The translations under genes were made by a program, and so were the position numbers. 35,687 nt of DNA from a virus, in the IMG/VR virus record IMGVR_UViG_3300025466_000103, positions 1 through 35,687 of that record. One strand, written 5' to 3'. Below, in pieces: positions 1 through 5,333 of this stretch (the first letter of the stretch is position 1; each line of letters opens with the position of its first letter). The notes beneath the pieces are model-generated. The model searched no databases and was not told the origin of the DNA. It was given only the letters and a program-made list of their open reading frames with translations.

Positions 1-530
1 TAGAAGCCTGTCAGTATTACTTAGGTGAAATCGAAGCAGTTTCTAAAGGGTCTAAGTTGTTTTGGCCTATGGGCAACCATGACCAAAGACTTGAAATGTC
101 TATTATTGCTAATCTTCCTACATTTGAAGGTGTGTTTGGTACTTCATTGCGGGATTACTTTCCTATGTGGCAGCCTTGCTGGTCATTTTGGGTAAATGAG
201 GATACTTGCATTAAACATCGTTGGAAAGGTGGTTGGACTGGTGGTAGGAATAATGCAGTTAATTCGGGGGTCAACATGATTACGGGCCATACCCATGTTT
301 TATCTTCTATCCCATTTAACGATTACAACGGCACACGATGGGGTGTGCAAACTGGGACTTTAGCTGACCCTATGGGACAACAATTTGCCTATACTGAAGA
401 TACTCCTAAAGATTGGAATAGCGGGTTTGTAATGCTATCTTTTGACCATAGCAAGATGCTTCAGCCTGAGATTATTCGTGTATGTGGTGAAGATGCCGTA
501 GATTTTAGGGGCAAGGTTCATAAAGTATGA
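1..530 (+). CDS. Metallophosphoesterase, C-terminal part (partial at window start)
   Basis: This is the C-terminal part of a calcineurin-like metallophosphoesterase. The reading frame is open from the first bases, so the gene enters from outside the window; its N-terminal part lies at 35306-35687. Visible metal-binding motifs are GNHD (about 72-83) and GHTH (about 286-297), two of the five family blocks. The rest follows the phage-type family: a conserved NGTRWGVQTGTLADP segment and a GFVMLSF strand near the end. Family knowledge says such enzymes cleave phosphomono- or diesters using two metal ions; phage members are often annotated as DNA-repair exonuclease-like, but the substrate is not visible here. 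The stop codon overlaps the start of the SprT-like gene (ATGA), so the two are translationally coupled. A shorter frame starting at TTG 57 is not a real start, because conserved sequence lies upstream of it. Confidence 0.88.
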   Translation, partial: EACQYYLGEIEAVSKGSKLFWPMGNHDQRLEMSIIANLPTFEGVFGTSLRDYFPMWQPCWSFWVNEDTCIKHRWKGGWTGGRNNAVNSGVNMITGHTHVLSSIPFNDYNGTRWGVQTGTLADPMGQQFAYTEDTPKDWNSGFVMLSFDHSKMLQPEIIRVCGEDAVDFRGKVHKV

Positions 531-880
531 AGCTGACTACTCCAATCCTTCGTAACTTTTATAATGCCCTGGTTGTTTGCCATCCATTTACTAAATGGGA
601 TATGCCATTAGCAGCACAAATAAATTTTGTGGTTGATTCAGATGACGCTATTATGGGTAGCTATATGTATGAAGATGGGGAAAAGTATGAGCATACTATT
701 ACTATTTCATCGGCAAAATGTGGGCATATATCGACTGTAATTCGAGTCCTCTGTCACGAAATGGCACATTGTAGTTTTCATCGGCAAAAAGGTGACAAAT
801 GGTTACAACATGGCAAACCATTTAGGACTCGTTGCAAGATGATTTCTGACGAATTAGGTTTTGACCCACTTGAGCTTTAA
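527..880 (+). CDS. SprT-like zinc metalloprotein
   Basis: A 117-residue protein with an HEMAH zinc-binding and catalytic signature at residues 77-81 and a following HGKPF (His95), matching the HExxH...HGxxF layout of the SprT-like family. Family members include eukaryotic Spartan, a DNA-protein crosslink protease, and bacterial SprT; phage versions are short and consist of little beyond the metalloprotease core, as here. The start ATG overlaps the stop of the metallophosphoesterase by four bases (ATGA). Its last 59 bp overlap, in the opposite orientation, the end of the leftward gene at 822-1007, so the two convergent operons run into each other without a visible terminator. The substrate cannot be inferred from sequence; a DNA-repair or host-takeover role is a guess. 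Confidence 0.8.
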   Translation: MKLTTPILRNFYNALVVCHPFTKWDMPLAAQINFVVDSDDAIMGSYMYEDGEKYEHTITISSAKCGHISTVIRVLCHEMAHCSFHRQKGDKWLQHGKPFRTRCKMISDELGFDPLEL

Positions 881-1007
881 TCAGCTTTTCTAATTCCCTA
901 GCAAATCTATAGCGTGTTTGCCATTCATTAGCGGAAGCAACGCCTCGTAATCCTAAAGAATACCAAGCGTTTTCAATTTCTTCATCTGTCAACTCAGCAC
1001 TATCCAT
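822..1007 (-). CDS. Small phage protein with LTDEEI...FARELE motif
   Basis: A 61-residue protein beginning with an LTDEEI segment and containing a later RFARELEKLIKA helix. This arrangement (LTDEEI, then FAR(A/E)xxx) recurs in small phage proteins of unknown function and is also present in the gene at 9028-9267 of this window, which supports it as a real coding sequence. It is the last gene of the leftward early cluster, and its 3' end overlaps the convergent SprT-like gene by 59 bp. No clear Shine-Dalgarno is visible; it overlaps the preceding micro-ORF (989-1066) by 19 bp and may depend on translational coupling. Function unknown. Confidence 0.6.
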   Translation of the reverse strand: MDSAELTDEEIENAWYSLGLRGVASANEWQTRYRFARELEKLIKAQVGQNLIRQKSSCNES

Positions 1008-1066
1008 AGTGCGATTAAAGGTGCGAATAGCACAAATACACCAAAATATAGTAAAAGGTCATTCAT
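989..1066 (-). CDS. 25-residue single-pass membrane micropeptide (candidate)
   Basis: A 25-codon ORF whose ATG (1066-1064) overlaps the stop codon of the Ref-like HNH gene in an ATGA junction, the coupling used throughout this genome. The peptide starts MNDLLLYFGV and is almost entirely hydrophobic (Leu, Phe, Ile, Val, Trp), so it would form one transmembrane helix. Without it there would be an unexplained gap between the HNH gene and the 822-1007 gene in an otherwise gapless cluster. No family can be assigned at this length. It could be a small membrane effector or a translated coupling element; chance is possible for so short an ORF. Confidence 0.45.
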   Translation of the reverse strand: MNDLLLYFGVFVLFAPLIALWIVLS

Positions 1067-1332
1067 ATTAGGGCTAACAAATCTTCTTCAGAGAAACCCC
1101 AATGCTTTTCAAACCCTTTATGTCCAAGCTGGTGAATACTGGTATCGCCAAGTCGATGATGAATGGCGCACAAAGGGATGACAGGTGCAAGGCTTCTTTT
1201 ACCTCCATATCTTCTGATGTGGTGCATTTCAACAGGGGAATCGTCAAGGTTTCGCACATCTGTTTGTTTGCACAATATACAGCCCAGTCGTGCCAGTTTT
1301 GCATAATTGTCTTTTTCTGCTTTAGTTGCCAT
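1063..1332 (-). CDS. Ref-like HNH nuclease (RecA-dependent nuclease family)
   Basis: An 89-residue protein with the layout of the phage P1 Ref family (RecA-dependent nuclease). It has a CxxC pair near residues 18-21 (CILC), an HHIR motif at about 37-40, a conserved IPLCAIHHR block at about 52-60, and IHQLGHKGFEKHWG towards the C-terminus. P1 Ref is an HNH-type nuclease that cuts DNA within RecA-formed displacement loops, so a recombination or host-DNA role is plausible. The start overlaps the end of the PD-(D/E)XK gene by 11 bp and the stop is coupled to a membrane micropeptide. It is shorter than P1 Ref, lacking the long N-terminal region, as most phage homologues do. Confidence 0.75.
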   Translation of the reverse strand: MATKAEKDNYAKLARLGCILCKQTDVRNLDDSPVEMHHIRRYGGKRSLAPVIPLCAIHHRLGDTSIHQLGHKGFEKHWGFSEEDLLALI

Positions 1333-1693
1333 CTGCTAGTGCATACCAATCTCTATAAAACTGTTTGAAAGACTCAAACCCTATTCCTGATTTTACAGGT
1401 TTGCCTTCAGGTGTAAGTAACCAGTATGAATCTATTATAGTTTCAGTATCAGTATTACCATAGATAATAACCACCATAAAGCTAGGTTTAGCAGCAAGAG
1501 CTTGCAACATAATTCTTTGTCCATCACTAACCTTTTCGCCTGGGCGTTTCCATTCCATTATTAGAAATTGCCCATTGCGCTCTGCAATACCATCTAAATC
1601 ACATGGTACAAAACCAGGGTTAGTAGCAATCAATCCTTTAAAGTCTGCGTAGTCTTGATGTTTTGCAAACATATTACGCATTAACTTAACCAT
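1322..1693 (-). CDS. PD-(D/E)XK nuclease-like protein
   Basis: A 123-residue protein. The segment VPCDLDGIAERNGQFLIMEW followed by K has the spacing of a PD-(D/E)XK active site: an Asp in CDLDG, a beta strand, then an E-x-K in LIMEWKR. A helix with QRIMLQALA follows, as in this fold. It is the size of small VRR-NUC or Holliday-junction-resolvase-like phage proteins, but not close enough to name the family. It overlaps the 58-residue gene upstream by 13 bp and the Ref-like HNH gene downstream by 11 bp, so it belongs to a tightly packed leftward DNA-metabolism operon. Activity is inferred from the motif only. Confidence 0.6.
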   Translation of the reverse strand: MVKLMRNMFAKHQDYADFKGLIATNPGFVPCDLDGIAERNGQFLIMEWKRPGEKVSDGQRIMLQALAAKPSFMVVIIYGNTDTETIIDSYWLLTPEGKPVKSGIGFESFKQFYRDWYALADGN

Positions 1694-1857
1694 TGTTTTC
1701 TTATCTGGTCATAAGTAGCAAACTCTAATTTAATAGTTTCTTCTGATAACTCATGGGCTAATTGTGTAGCTAATTCATAATCACATTTAAGTGTAGCATT
1801 ATGATAAGATTTCATAAGTCTTTGAAGTTTAAGGTAGTTTTCTGAGTAATCGGTCAT
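1681..1857 (-). CDS. Small hypothetical protein, 58 aa
   Basis: A 58-residue ORF (starts MTDYSENYLK, ends RKQWLS). The ATG at 1857-1855 overlaps the TGA of the upstream HNH/AP2 gene (ATGA), and its own stop overlaps the start region of the PD-(D/E)XK gene by 13 bp. It fills exactly the gap between those genes, which argues strongly that it is real. The composition is charged and helical (LKLQRLMKSY, ELATQLAHELSEET), suggesting a small helical bundle or coiled coil. No membrane segment or known motif is visible. Function unknown. Confidence 0.65.
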   Translation of the reverse strand: MTDYSENYLKLQRLMKSYHNATLKCDYELATQLAHELSEETIKLEFATYDQIRKQWLS

Positions 1858-2348
1858 TTTGTTCTCGCAAATTCTTGGTGATATTTATATCTCATGGCTT
1901 CAGAAACAAATTTAGCGTAATCAATATTTTTAAAACATCCAAAATACTTTCTTTTTCCGTTAACTTGCAATCTTACTGTCCATCGTTTTAATCTTTTATT
2001 CCATTCAACACCTTTAAATCCCGATGTGTTATTTGATGAAATTTTTGCATTCATTATATTTTGTGAATTTGTAGCTTCTCTTAAATTTTTAATATTGTTA
2101 TTTAAAGGATTCCCGTCAATATGGTCTATTGACTTTGGTAAAAAATCATTAAACATCATAAAAATAATTCTATGATTTTTGTGCAAAACATTGCTAATTT
2201 TTGTTTGCAAATAACCTTTTCCATCAAGGCAACCAGCTTTTTTGCCTTTTATTTTATTTGCAACACGGTTTTCTTTCCAATACAAAATTCCATCTTTGTA
2301 TTCAAAAAGCGTATGTAAGTATTCTTGGGTTAAAATTTGTGCAGTCAT
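1854..2348 (-). CDS. HNH endonuclease with AP2 DNA-binding domain (copy A)
   Basis: A 164-residue free-standing homing-type endonuclease. After an N-terminal module (LFEYKDGILYWKENR, residues 14-28) come an HRIIF segment (about 59-63), the HNH core with DHIDGN (75-80) and NNIKNLREATNSQN (about 84-97), and a C-terminal AP2-like domain with SGFKGVEW (109-116) and RKYFGCF (133-139). It is one of three paralogues here (others at 9527-10018 and 34413-34925). Such genes usually make site-specific breaks that promote their own spread between phages. It is inserted between a small phage gene (2412-2735) and a 58-residue gene, with the shared promoter-box and hairpin module directly upstream. Its codons are markedly AT-rich. 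Confidence 0.9.
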   Translation of the reverse strand: MTAQILTQEYLHTLFEYKDGILYWKENRVANKIKGKKAGCLDGKGYLQTKISNVLHKNHRIIFMMFNDFLPKSIDHIDGNPLNNNIKNLREATNSQNIMNAKISSNNTSGFKGVEWNKRLKRWTVRLQVNGKRKYFGCFKNIDYAKFVSEAMRYKYHQEFARTK

Positions 2349-2377
2349 GTCAATCTTTCCATTGATTTGATTAGAAG

Positions 2378-2419
2378 CCCCTATTGGTTTGCTGACCTTT
2401 AGGGGTTTTGTTTATTTTA
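2378..2419 (-). promoter_or_regulatory. Hairpin module upstream of HNH copy A
   Basis: On the minus strand a TAAAAT box (2419-2414) is followed after four bases by AAAACCCCTA, an inner GGT...ACC pair and TAGGGG, giving a stem-loop at 2405-2378. The start codon of the HNH gene is 29 nt further on. The same arrangement precedes the other two HNH/AP2 genes. On the opposite (plus) strand the stem is followed by a T-rich run (TTTTGTTTATTTT), so it could also act as an intrinsic terminator for rightward transcripts. Whether it is a terminator, a 5'-UTR control hairpin or part of a mobile unit is not settled by sequence. Confidence 0.6.
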
Positions 2420-2735
2420 CCATTCTATCAAAAGCCCTGTTACTAGCTTGTTCAGTTCTCCAAATTTCTACTCTAAGTTGAGCGGCAACTAATTGCCATT
2501 TAAGTGCTTCTGCCTGTTCCGTAGCGTGTCCAATCGCTTTGCATAGATTCTGATAATCTTCGCTTCGATAAGCCTCACGCTCCTGCGCCCCAAGAGATTG
2601 TTCGTTAGTTTCAGCCATCTTGATAGCCTTAAGGCTTGATTTAAACGCTTCGAGTTGTGCAAGTTCTCCTTTTGCCTTAGCGTACGCTGGCGCTGTCTTA
2701 AAGATAAAGTCGATAGCATCATTTGGGTCTTTCAT
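2412..2735 (-). CDS. Conserved small phage protein, helical, 107 aa
   Basis: A 107-residue, strongly helical and charged protein (starts MKDPNDAIDF). It contains GAQEREAYRS and a late segment WQLVAAQLRVEIWRTEQASN, the pattern of a widespread phage hypothetical family usually located among DNA-metabolism genes. No catalytic motif, membrane helix or metal ligand pattern is visible; a coiled-coil or helical-bundle fold is likely. It overlaps the end of the cytosine methyltransferase gene by 17 bp and its stop codon abuts the hairpin preceding HNH copy A. Function unknown. Confidence 0.75.
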   Translation of the reverse strand: MKDPNDAIDFIFKTAPAYAKAKGELAQLEAFKSSLKAIKMAETNEQSLGAQEREAYRSEDYQNLCKAIGHATEQAEALKWQLVAAQLRVEIWRTEQASNRAFDRMVK

Positions 2736-3480
2736 TTTGCAATCTTTCTATTAAGATTTCAAAGGCTTTTGCAGCCACTCTTGGTACTTGTGCATTTCCA
2801 ACGGCTTTAAGTCTGTCCATTTGTCCGGGAAGTCCATTACAAGCTCGGCATAATCCGGGTGAAAGTATTGAGCGCAATCCTTGCTCACTCTTATCCACTC
2901 CATAGGCATTGAGCCTCGGTAATCCTTTGAATTTAGGTATCTTTTGCTTGAACATCCGTTTTTCATGCTTACTGTTGGAGTCGGAAGCCAACAACCAAAT
3001 TCGTTCTCGTCTATGTGGCAATCCAACTGAGTCTGCTCCCAACACACACCATTCCGCATCGTACCCAATCGTGGCCAAATCTCTAAGGACTGTTCCAAGT
3101 CCTCTAATAGTGAGCATTGGGGAATTTTCCACAAAAGCGTATTTTGGTCTAACTTCGCCAATAATCCTTGCCATCTCTCCCCACATTGAACTTCGGCTTC
3201 CAGTAATTCCCCCCCCCGTTCCTGCTGCGCTAATGTCCTGGCATGGAAACCCGCCAGATACGACATCAACAATTCCTCGCCAAGGTTTTCCGTCAAAGGT
3301 TTGTACATCATCCCAAATCGGGAAAGTCGGGAGAAGCCCGTCATTTTGTCTGGCGCACAATACGCTTGCTGGGTATTGTTCCCATTCAACGGCACAAACT
3401 GTTCTCCATCCAAGAAGATGTCCACCGAGTATTCCTCCACCAGCGCCTGCGAAAAGAGCCAACTCATTTAAGTTTTCCAT
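2719..3480 (-). CDS. C5-cytosine DNA methyltransferase
   Basis: A 253-residue C5-type DNA cytosine methyltransferase. The ordered motifs are visible: motif I LFAGAGGGILG (residues 9-19, S-adenosylmethionine binding), motif IV GGFPCQDIS (catalytic Cys80), motif VI FVENSP (117-121; most family members have ENV), motif VIII PHRRERIW (155-162) and motif X VGNAQVP (227-233). The target-recognition region between VIII and X is short, so it is compact compared with host enzymes. No cognate restriction enzyme lies nearby, so it is an orphan, probably protecting phage DNA from host restriction. The start follows directly on the stop of the 49-residue gene. A run of nine G residues on the coding strand (3217-3209, encoding part of TGGGI) lies just after the catalytic motif and is a potential slippage site. 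Confidence 0.92.
   Translation of the reverse strand: MENLNELALFAGAGGGILGGHLLGWRTVCAVEWEQYPASVLCARQNDGLLPTFPIWDDVQTFDGKPWRGIVDVVSGGFPCQDISAAGTGGGITGSRSSMWGEMARIIGEVRPKYAFVENSPMLTIRGLGTVLRDLATIGYDAEWCVLGADSVGLPHRRERIWLLASDSNSKHEKRMFKQKIPKFKGLPRLNAYGVDKSEQGLRSILSPGLCRACNGLPGQMDRLKAVGNAQVPRVAAKAFEILIERLQNERPK
3209..3217 (-). repeat. G9 homopolymer tract inside the methyltransferase gene
   Basis: Nine consecutive C on the plus strand (nine G on the coding strand), conspicuous in an AT-rich genome. The tract lies between motifs IV and VI of the C5 methyltransferase. Loss of one G would move translation into a second minus-strand frame that stays open to 2751 and would remove motifs VI to X; the written sequence with nine G keeps the frame intact. 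Confidence 0.7.
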
Positions 3481-3630
3481 TCACTTTAGCGCCATCCAAA
3501 GTCCAATTTGACTAAAGCTATAACCAGCCCAAATCATTGCGTTAGGTATAGACCCTTTTTTAAGCTGAATAACTGCGACTATGCAATAAGAAAATCCTGT
3601 CATTGCAATTAATATTTTATCTAAAGCCAT
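3481..3630 (-). CDS. Small membrane protein, 49 aa
   Basis: A 49-residue ORF starting MALDKILIAM and ending SQIGLWMALK. Two hydrophobic stretches (roughly residues 5-22 and 31-47) separated by a basic turn (KKGS) suggest two membrane-spanning helices. A purine-rich AGGGGAG ribosome-binding site lies about ten bases upstream of the ATG. It overlaps the stop of the 59-residue gene by 10 bp, and its own TGA is immediately followed by the methyltransferase ATG, so it fits the packed operon exactly. Function unknown; with two short helices it could be a small membrane effector. Confidence 0.6.
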   Translation of the reverse strand: MALDKILIAMTGFSYCIVAVIQLKKGSIPNAMIWAGYSFSQIGLWMALK

Positions 3631-3800
3631 TTGTTTATTTCTCCCCTGTTGCCTTTTTCATATTGCGTATAAAAATCTTGAAGTAGCTTATCGTCAAGTT
3701 TATGTTTAGTAAGATAAAGTCTAAACTTGTTTAAACCCCATTCTTTACGCCATTTGCATAACTGTCTTACGCCACAGCGATGTTTAGTTTTCTCATACAT
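3621..3800 (-). CDS. Conserved small phage protein, 59 aa
   Basis: A 59-residue basic protein containing HRCGVRQLCKWRKEWGL near the N-terminus and QYEKGNRGE near the C-terminus. The HRCGVRxLxxWR...GNRG arrangement recurs in small hypothetical proteins encoded near phage replication genes, which supports real coding. The ATG lies inside the 3' end of the replication gene (34 bp overlap in another frame) and the gene overlaps the next small membrane-protein gene by 10 bp. High Lys/Arg content and a Cys pair suggest nucleic-acid binding, but no established function is known to me. Confidence 0.7.
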   Translation of the reverse strand: MYEKTKHRCGVRQLCKWRKEWGLNKFRLYLTKHKLDDKLLQDFYTQYEKGNRGEINKWL

Positions 3801-4138
3801 TTTCGTTTAAGGCTGTCATAAGAGTCGTAGCCTGTACCCAATACCCCAAGCTCTCTTGCTTTGGCCTCAATACCTTCGTTAGAAAACATCCACTTTTTGT
3901 CAACTTTTTCTTTCTTAGGTTCTATTACCAATTCATCCTCATAGCGCTCACCATTAAGCCAAGTGCTTGCATGGGGTATAAATTCTAACTCAGTTTCTTT
4001 TGCTTTCCAGTAGTCGCAATGTACGCTAATAGCTTTTGCAGCCATAAGCTGTTGTGCTTCTGTAAGTCGTTGCCAGCACTTTCGTGCAACTGCTTTATTA
4101 ACTTTGCGTGGATAAATAGACCAAAATTCATCAAACAT
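3767..4138 (-). CDS. DnaT/replication-initiator C-domain-like protein
   Basis: A 123-residue protein beginning MFDEFWSIYPRKVNKAVARK, with WQRL after it and later FIPHASTWLNGERYEDE. The FWxxYPRKxxKxxAxxxW...PHxxTWLNxxRWEDE pattern is typical of the C-terminal domain of phage replication proteins that act around helicase loading (DnaT- or O-like). Here only this domain is present, without the usual N-terminal winged helix, and no helicase or primase gene is visible, so it may recruit host replication enzymes. A very strong ribosome-binding site (AGGAGAGGAGA) directly precedes the ATG, unlike the AAGGGG sites of neighbouring early genes. Confidence 0.6.
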   Translation of the reverse strand: MFDEFWSIYPRKVNKAVARKCWQRLTEAQQLMAAKAISVHCDYWKAKETELEFIPHASTWLNGERYEDELVIEPKKEKVDKKWMFSNEGIEAKARELGVLGTGYDSYDSLKRKCMRKLNIAVA

Positions 4139-4147
4139 TCTCCTCTC

Positions 4148-4459
4148 CTATTGTAGGGTGCGTGGGCTTGTAGGTGTAGATGGACTAGCTGGTGTTGTGT
4201 ATTGCGGTGTACCTACTACGCCAGTTGTATAACCACTTGGGCTTGTAAATACAATCTGATTAGGGTAAATAGTAGCAGTCTGAGTGGTGTAACCCATAGG
4301 GTTTACAAATTGGGCTGTGTTTCCTTGAATCTGTACTGTACCTTGACTGTAACCTTGTGGGTTTGTCATCTGATAAGTTTGTGCTTTAGCTGGTATTCCG
4401 TATGCAAACATACCACCTAATATTGCACCTAATAAACAAGCGCCTAATAAGTCTTTCAT
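4148..4459 (-). CDS. Secreted protein with three 20-residue repeats
   Basis: A 103-residue protein. Residues 4-20 form a hydrophobic segment (LLGACLLGAILGGMFAY), followed by an AKA site at 24-26 that could be cleaved by signal peptidase. The mature part carries three repeats with a period of 20 residues, centred on NPQGYSQGTV, NPMGYTTQTA and SPSGYTTGVV, then a Pro/Thr/Ser-rich tail. It would act in the host periplasm or at the membrane. It is expressed with early genes, not the lysis cassette, so a role in modifying the infected cell surface (for instance blocking superinfection) is a possible but untested inference. The ribosome-binding site is AAAGGGG. Confidence 0.7.
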   Translation of the reverse strand: MKDLLGACLLGAILGGMFAYGIPAKAQTYQMTNPQGYSQGTVQIQGNTAQFVNPMGYTTQTATIYPNQIVFTSPSGYTTGVVGTPQYTTPASPSTPTSPRTLQ

Positions 4460-4472
4460 TTTTAAACCCCTT

Positions 4473-4494
4473 TAAAAATTGCCCCTGTAGGGGC
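4473..4494 (-). terminator. Intrinsic terminator or attenuator
   Basis: On the minus strand a perfect GCCCC-TACA-GGGGC hairpin (4494-4481) is followed by AATTTTT. It lies between the 65-residue first gene of the leftward cluster and the secreted repeat protein, so it would reduce read-through from the former into the rest of the operon. Confidence 0.65.
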
Positions 4495-4500
4495 TGTTAA

Positions 4501-4698
4501 TTAATTTGTGTAACCTTGTGCTTTACGAATTGTTTTTTCGGTTGGAGCTTTTAAAACTGTTGCTTTAAATTCTTCACCATTAGCGTAAGGAAGTGCATTA
4601 GCAATTATGTCAGTAGCACGGTCTTGGTCAATATTAAAACCATCCTCTACCCATGTTTCAGCAATTTCAAATTCTACAGTCCACTTATATGTTTTCAT
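4501..4698 (-). CDS. Small hypothetical protein, 65 aa
   Basis: A 65-residue soluble protein (starts MKTYKWTVEFEIAETWVEDG) with a predicted beta strand followed by a helix around ATDIIANALPYA. Small proteins of this beta-alpha-beta type (TVEFEI..TWVEDGFN) recur in phages, but I cannot assign a function. It is the first gene of the leftward early cluster, with an AAGGGGAATT ribosome-binding site, and is separated from the next gene by a terminator-like hairpin, so it may be made in excess of downstream genes. Two hairpins lie in its 5' leader (4712-4729 and 4731-4747). Confidence 0.65.
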   Translation of the reverse strand: MKTYKWTVEFEIAETWVEDGFNIDQDRATDIIANALPYANGEEFKATVLKAPTEKTIRKAQGYTN

Positions 4699-4792
4699 TT
4701 AATTCCCCTTTGTTACTCGTTATTGAGTAATAACAGTTTCGTACTGTTTTTTGGTATTGTCACTAAGTATTTTCCCTAATGTTGTATTTATG

Positions 4793-4849
4793 GTACTTAT
4801 AGGTATTAGTTAGGTTATGTTATTAGTACCTATAGGTGTTAGTAAGGTC
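4793..4849. repeat. Two 24-bp direct repeats with palindromic core (iteron-like)
   Basis: Positions 4793-4816 and 4826-4849 match at 20 of 24 bases and are spaced 33 bp apart, about three helical turns. Each contains TA(C/T)... TATAGGT, close to the palindrome TACCTATAGGTA. Such repeats fit binding sites for a replication initiator or regulator. A related shorter TACCTAGGT follows at about 4888-4896. Confidence 0.55.
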
Positions 4850-4918
4850 TTTAATAGTAATTCCAAGAGGTTTAAGCACACCTAGCCTACCTAGGTTTGC
4901 CTTCAAATGCTTCCATTG

Positions 4919-5018
4919 AGGAATCGCATCACCCGACAGTCTTGCATGGTATAGGCACTATCTTCGCCACCTATATTGCGCTGTTTCAACCATTACCCCC
5001 AGTAGCGCTGTGATTCCT
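4919..5018. ncRNA. Candidate structured element of about 100 nt
   Basis: The outer arms AGGAATCGCA (4919-4928) and TGTGATTCCT (5009-5018) pair over ten positions with a single G-T wobble. Inside, ATGGT (4946-4950) pairs with ACCAT (4989-4993) and encloses ATAGG (4951-4955) pairing with CCTAT (4970-4974). Nested arms of this kind are unusual by chance in a non-coding gap. It may be a small RNA, a leader structure or an origin cruciform; the strand cannot be decided because neither end is followed by a clear T run. Confidence 0.4.
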
Positions 5019-5066
5019 TTCCCCTGGTATGTCGTTAGAGCCTCAAGAAAGGAAAGTAATTCTACA

Positions 5067-5333
5067 TTATTCTCTTTCAATAAAACTGTTGTTTTTTGGC
5101 ACAATTTCAGGCCAGACCCATAACCATGATTTAGGAAACATATCTTGGCGAGTTACTAAGCCATGCGATTCTTTTTCGATAAGGGCTGCAAGCATCATTA
5201 GCTTATCAACTGGAATAGCGTTTTGTAGCTTCCATTTATTAACTGCTTGAACTGACACGCCTGTTCTTTTGCTAACGGCTTTAACACCGCCCAAAAGACT
5301 TATCATTTGCTGGTGAGTAAGATTAAGGTTCAT
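5067..5333 (-). CDS. Cro/YdaS-like helix-turn-helix repressor
   Basis: An 88-residue DNA-binding protein. Residues 14-36 (LGGVKAVSKRTGVSVQAVNKW) form a helix-turn-helix of the Cro/YdaS type; the following IPVDKLMMLAALIE and VTRQDMFPKSW match the rest of that family, where the second block usually reads as a conserved R-x-DxxP-x-x-W. It is transcribed divergently from the ERF recombination operon, the position of a phage repressor or Cro. There is no obvious Shine-Dalgarno before the ATG, and the putative promoter lies close to it, so the mRNA leader may be very short. Inverted repeats in the upstream gap are candidate operators. No integrase gene was found in the window. Confidence 0.82.
   Translation of the reverse strand: MNLNLTHQQMISLLGGVKAVSKRTGVSVQAVNKWKLQNAIPVDKLMMLAALIEKESHGLVTRQDMFPKSWLWVWPEIVPKNNSFIERE

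Larger units (their letters stand above)
4699..5066. other. Non-coding control region between leftward cluster and repressor
   Basis: About 370 bp without a convincing ORF. From left to right it holds two short hairpins (TTACTC/GAGTAA at 4712-4729; AACAGT/ACTGTT at 4731-4747, with a T run on the plus strand), two 24-bp direct repeats with palindromic cores (4793-4816 and 4826-4849), a CCTAGCCTACCTAGG segment (about 4881-4895) and a long foldable segment (4919-5018). This is where promoters of the leftward cluster, the end of the repressor transcript and possibly a replication origin would be expected. No strong consensus promoter was found by eye. Confidence 0.55.

Noticed and set aside
1074-1368. 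Open frames on both strands across the Ref-like HNH gene
   Set aside because: The HNH frame carries the Cys/His motif pattern and is coupled to its neighbours; the other frames have none.
2751-3467. A 238-residue open frame on the same strand as the methyltransferase
   Set aside because: It is a shifted frame of the methyltransferase gene, which carries all conserved motifs in the correct frame; kept only as the frame that slippage at G9 would enter.
2909-3511. 200-residue plus-strand frame opposite the methyltransferase
   Set aside because: Antisense shadow with Pro/Ser-rich, non-protein-like composition and no conserved motif.
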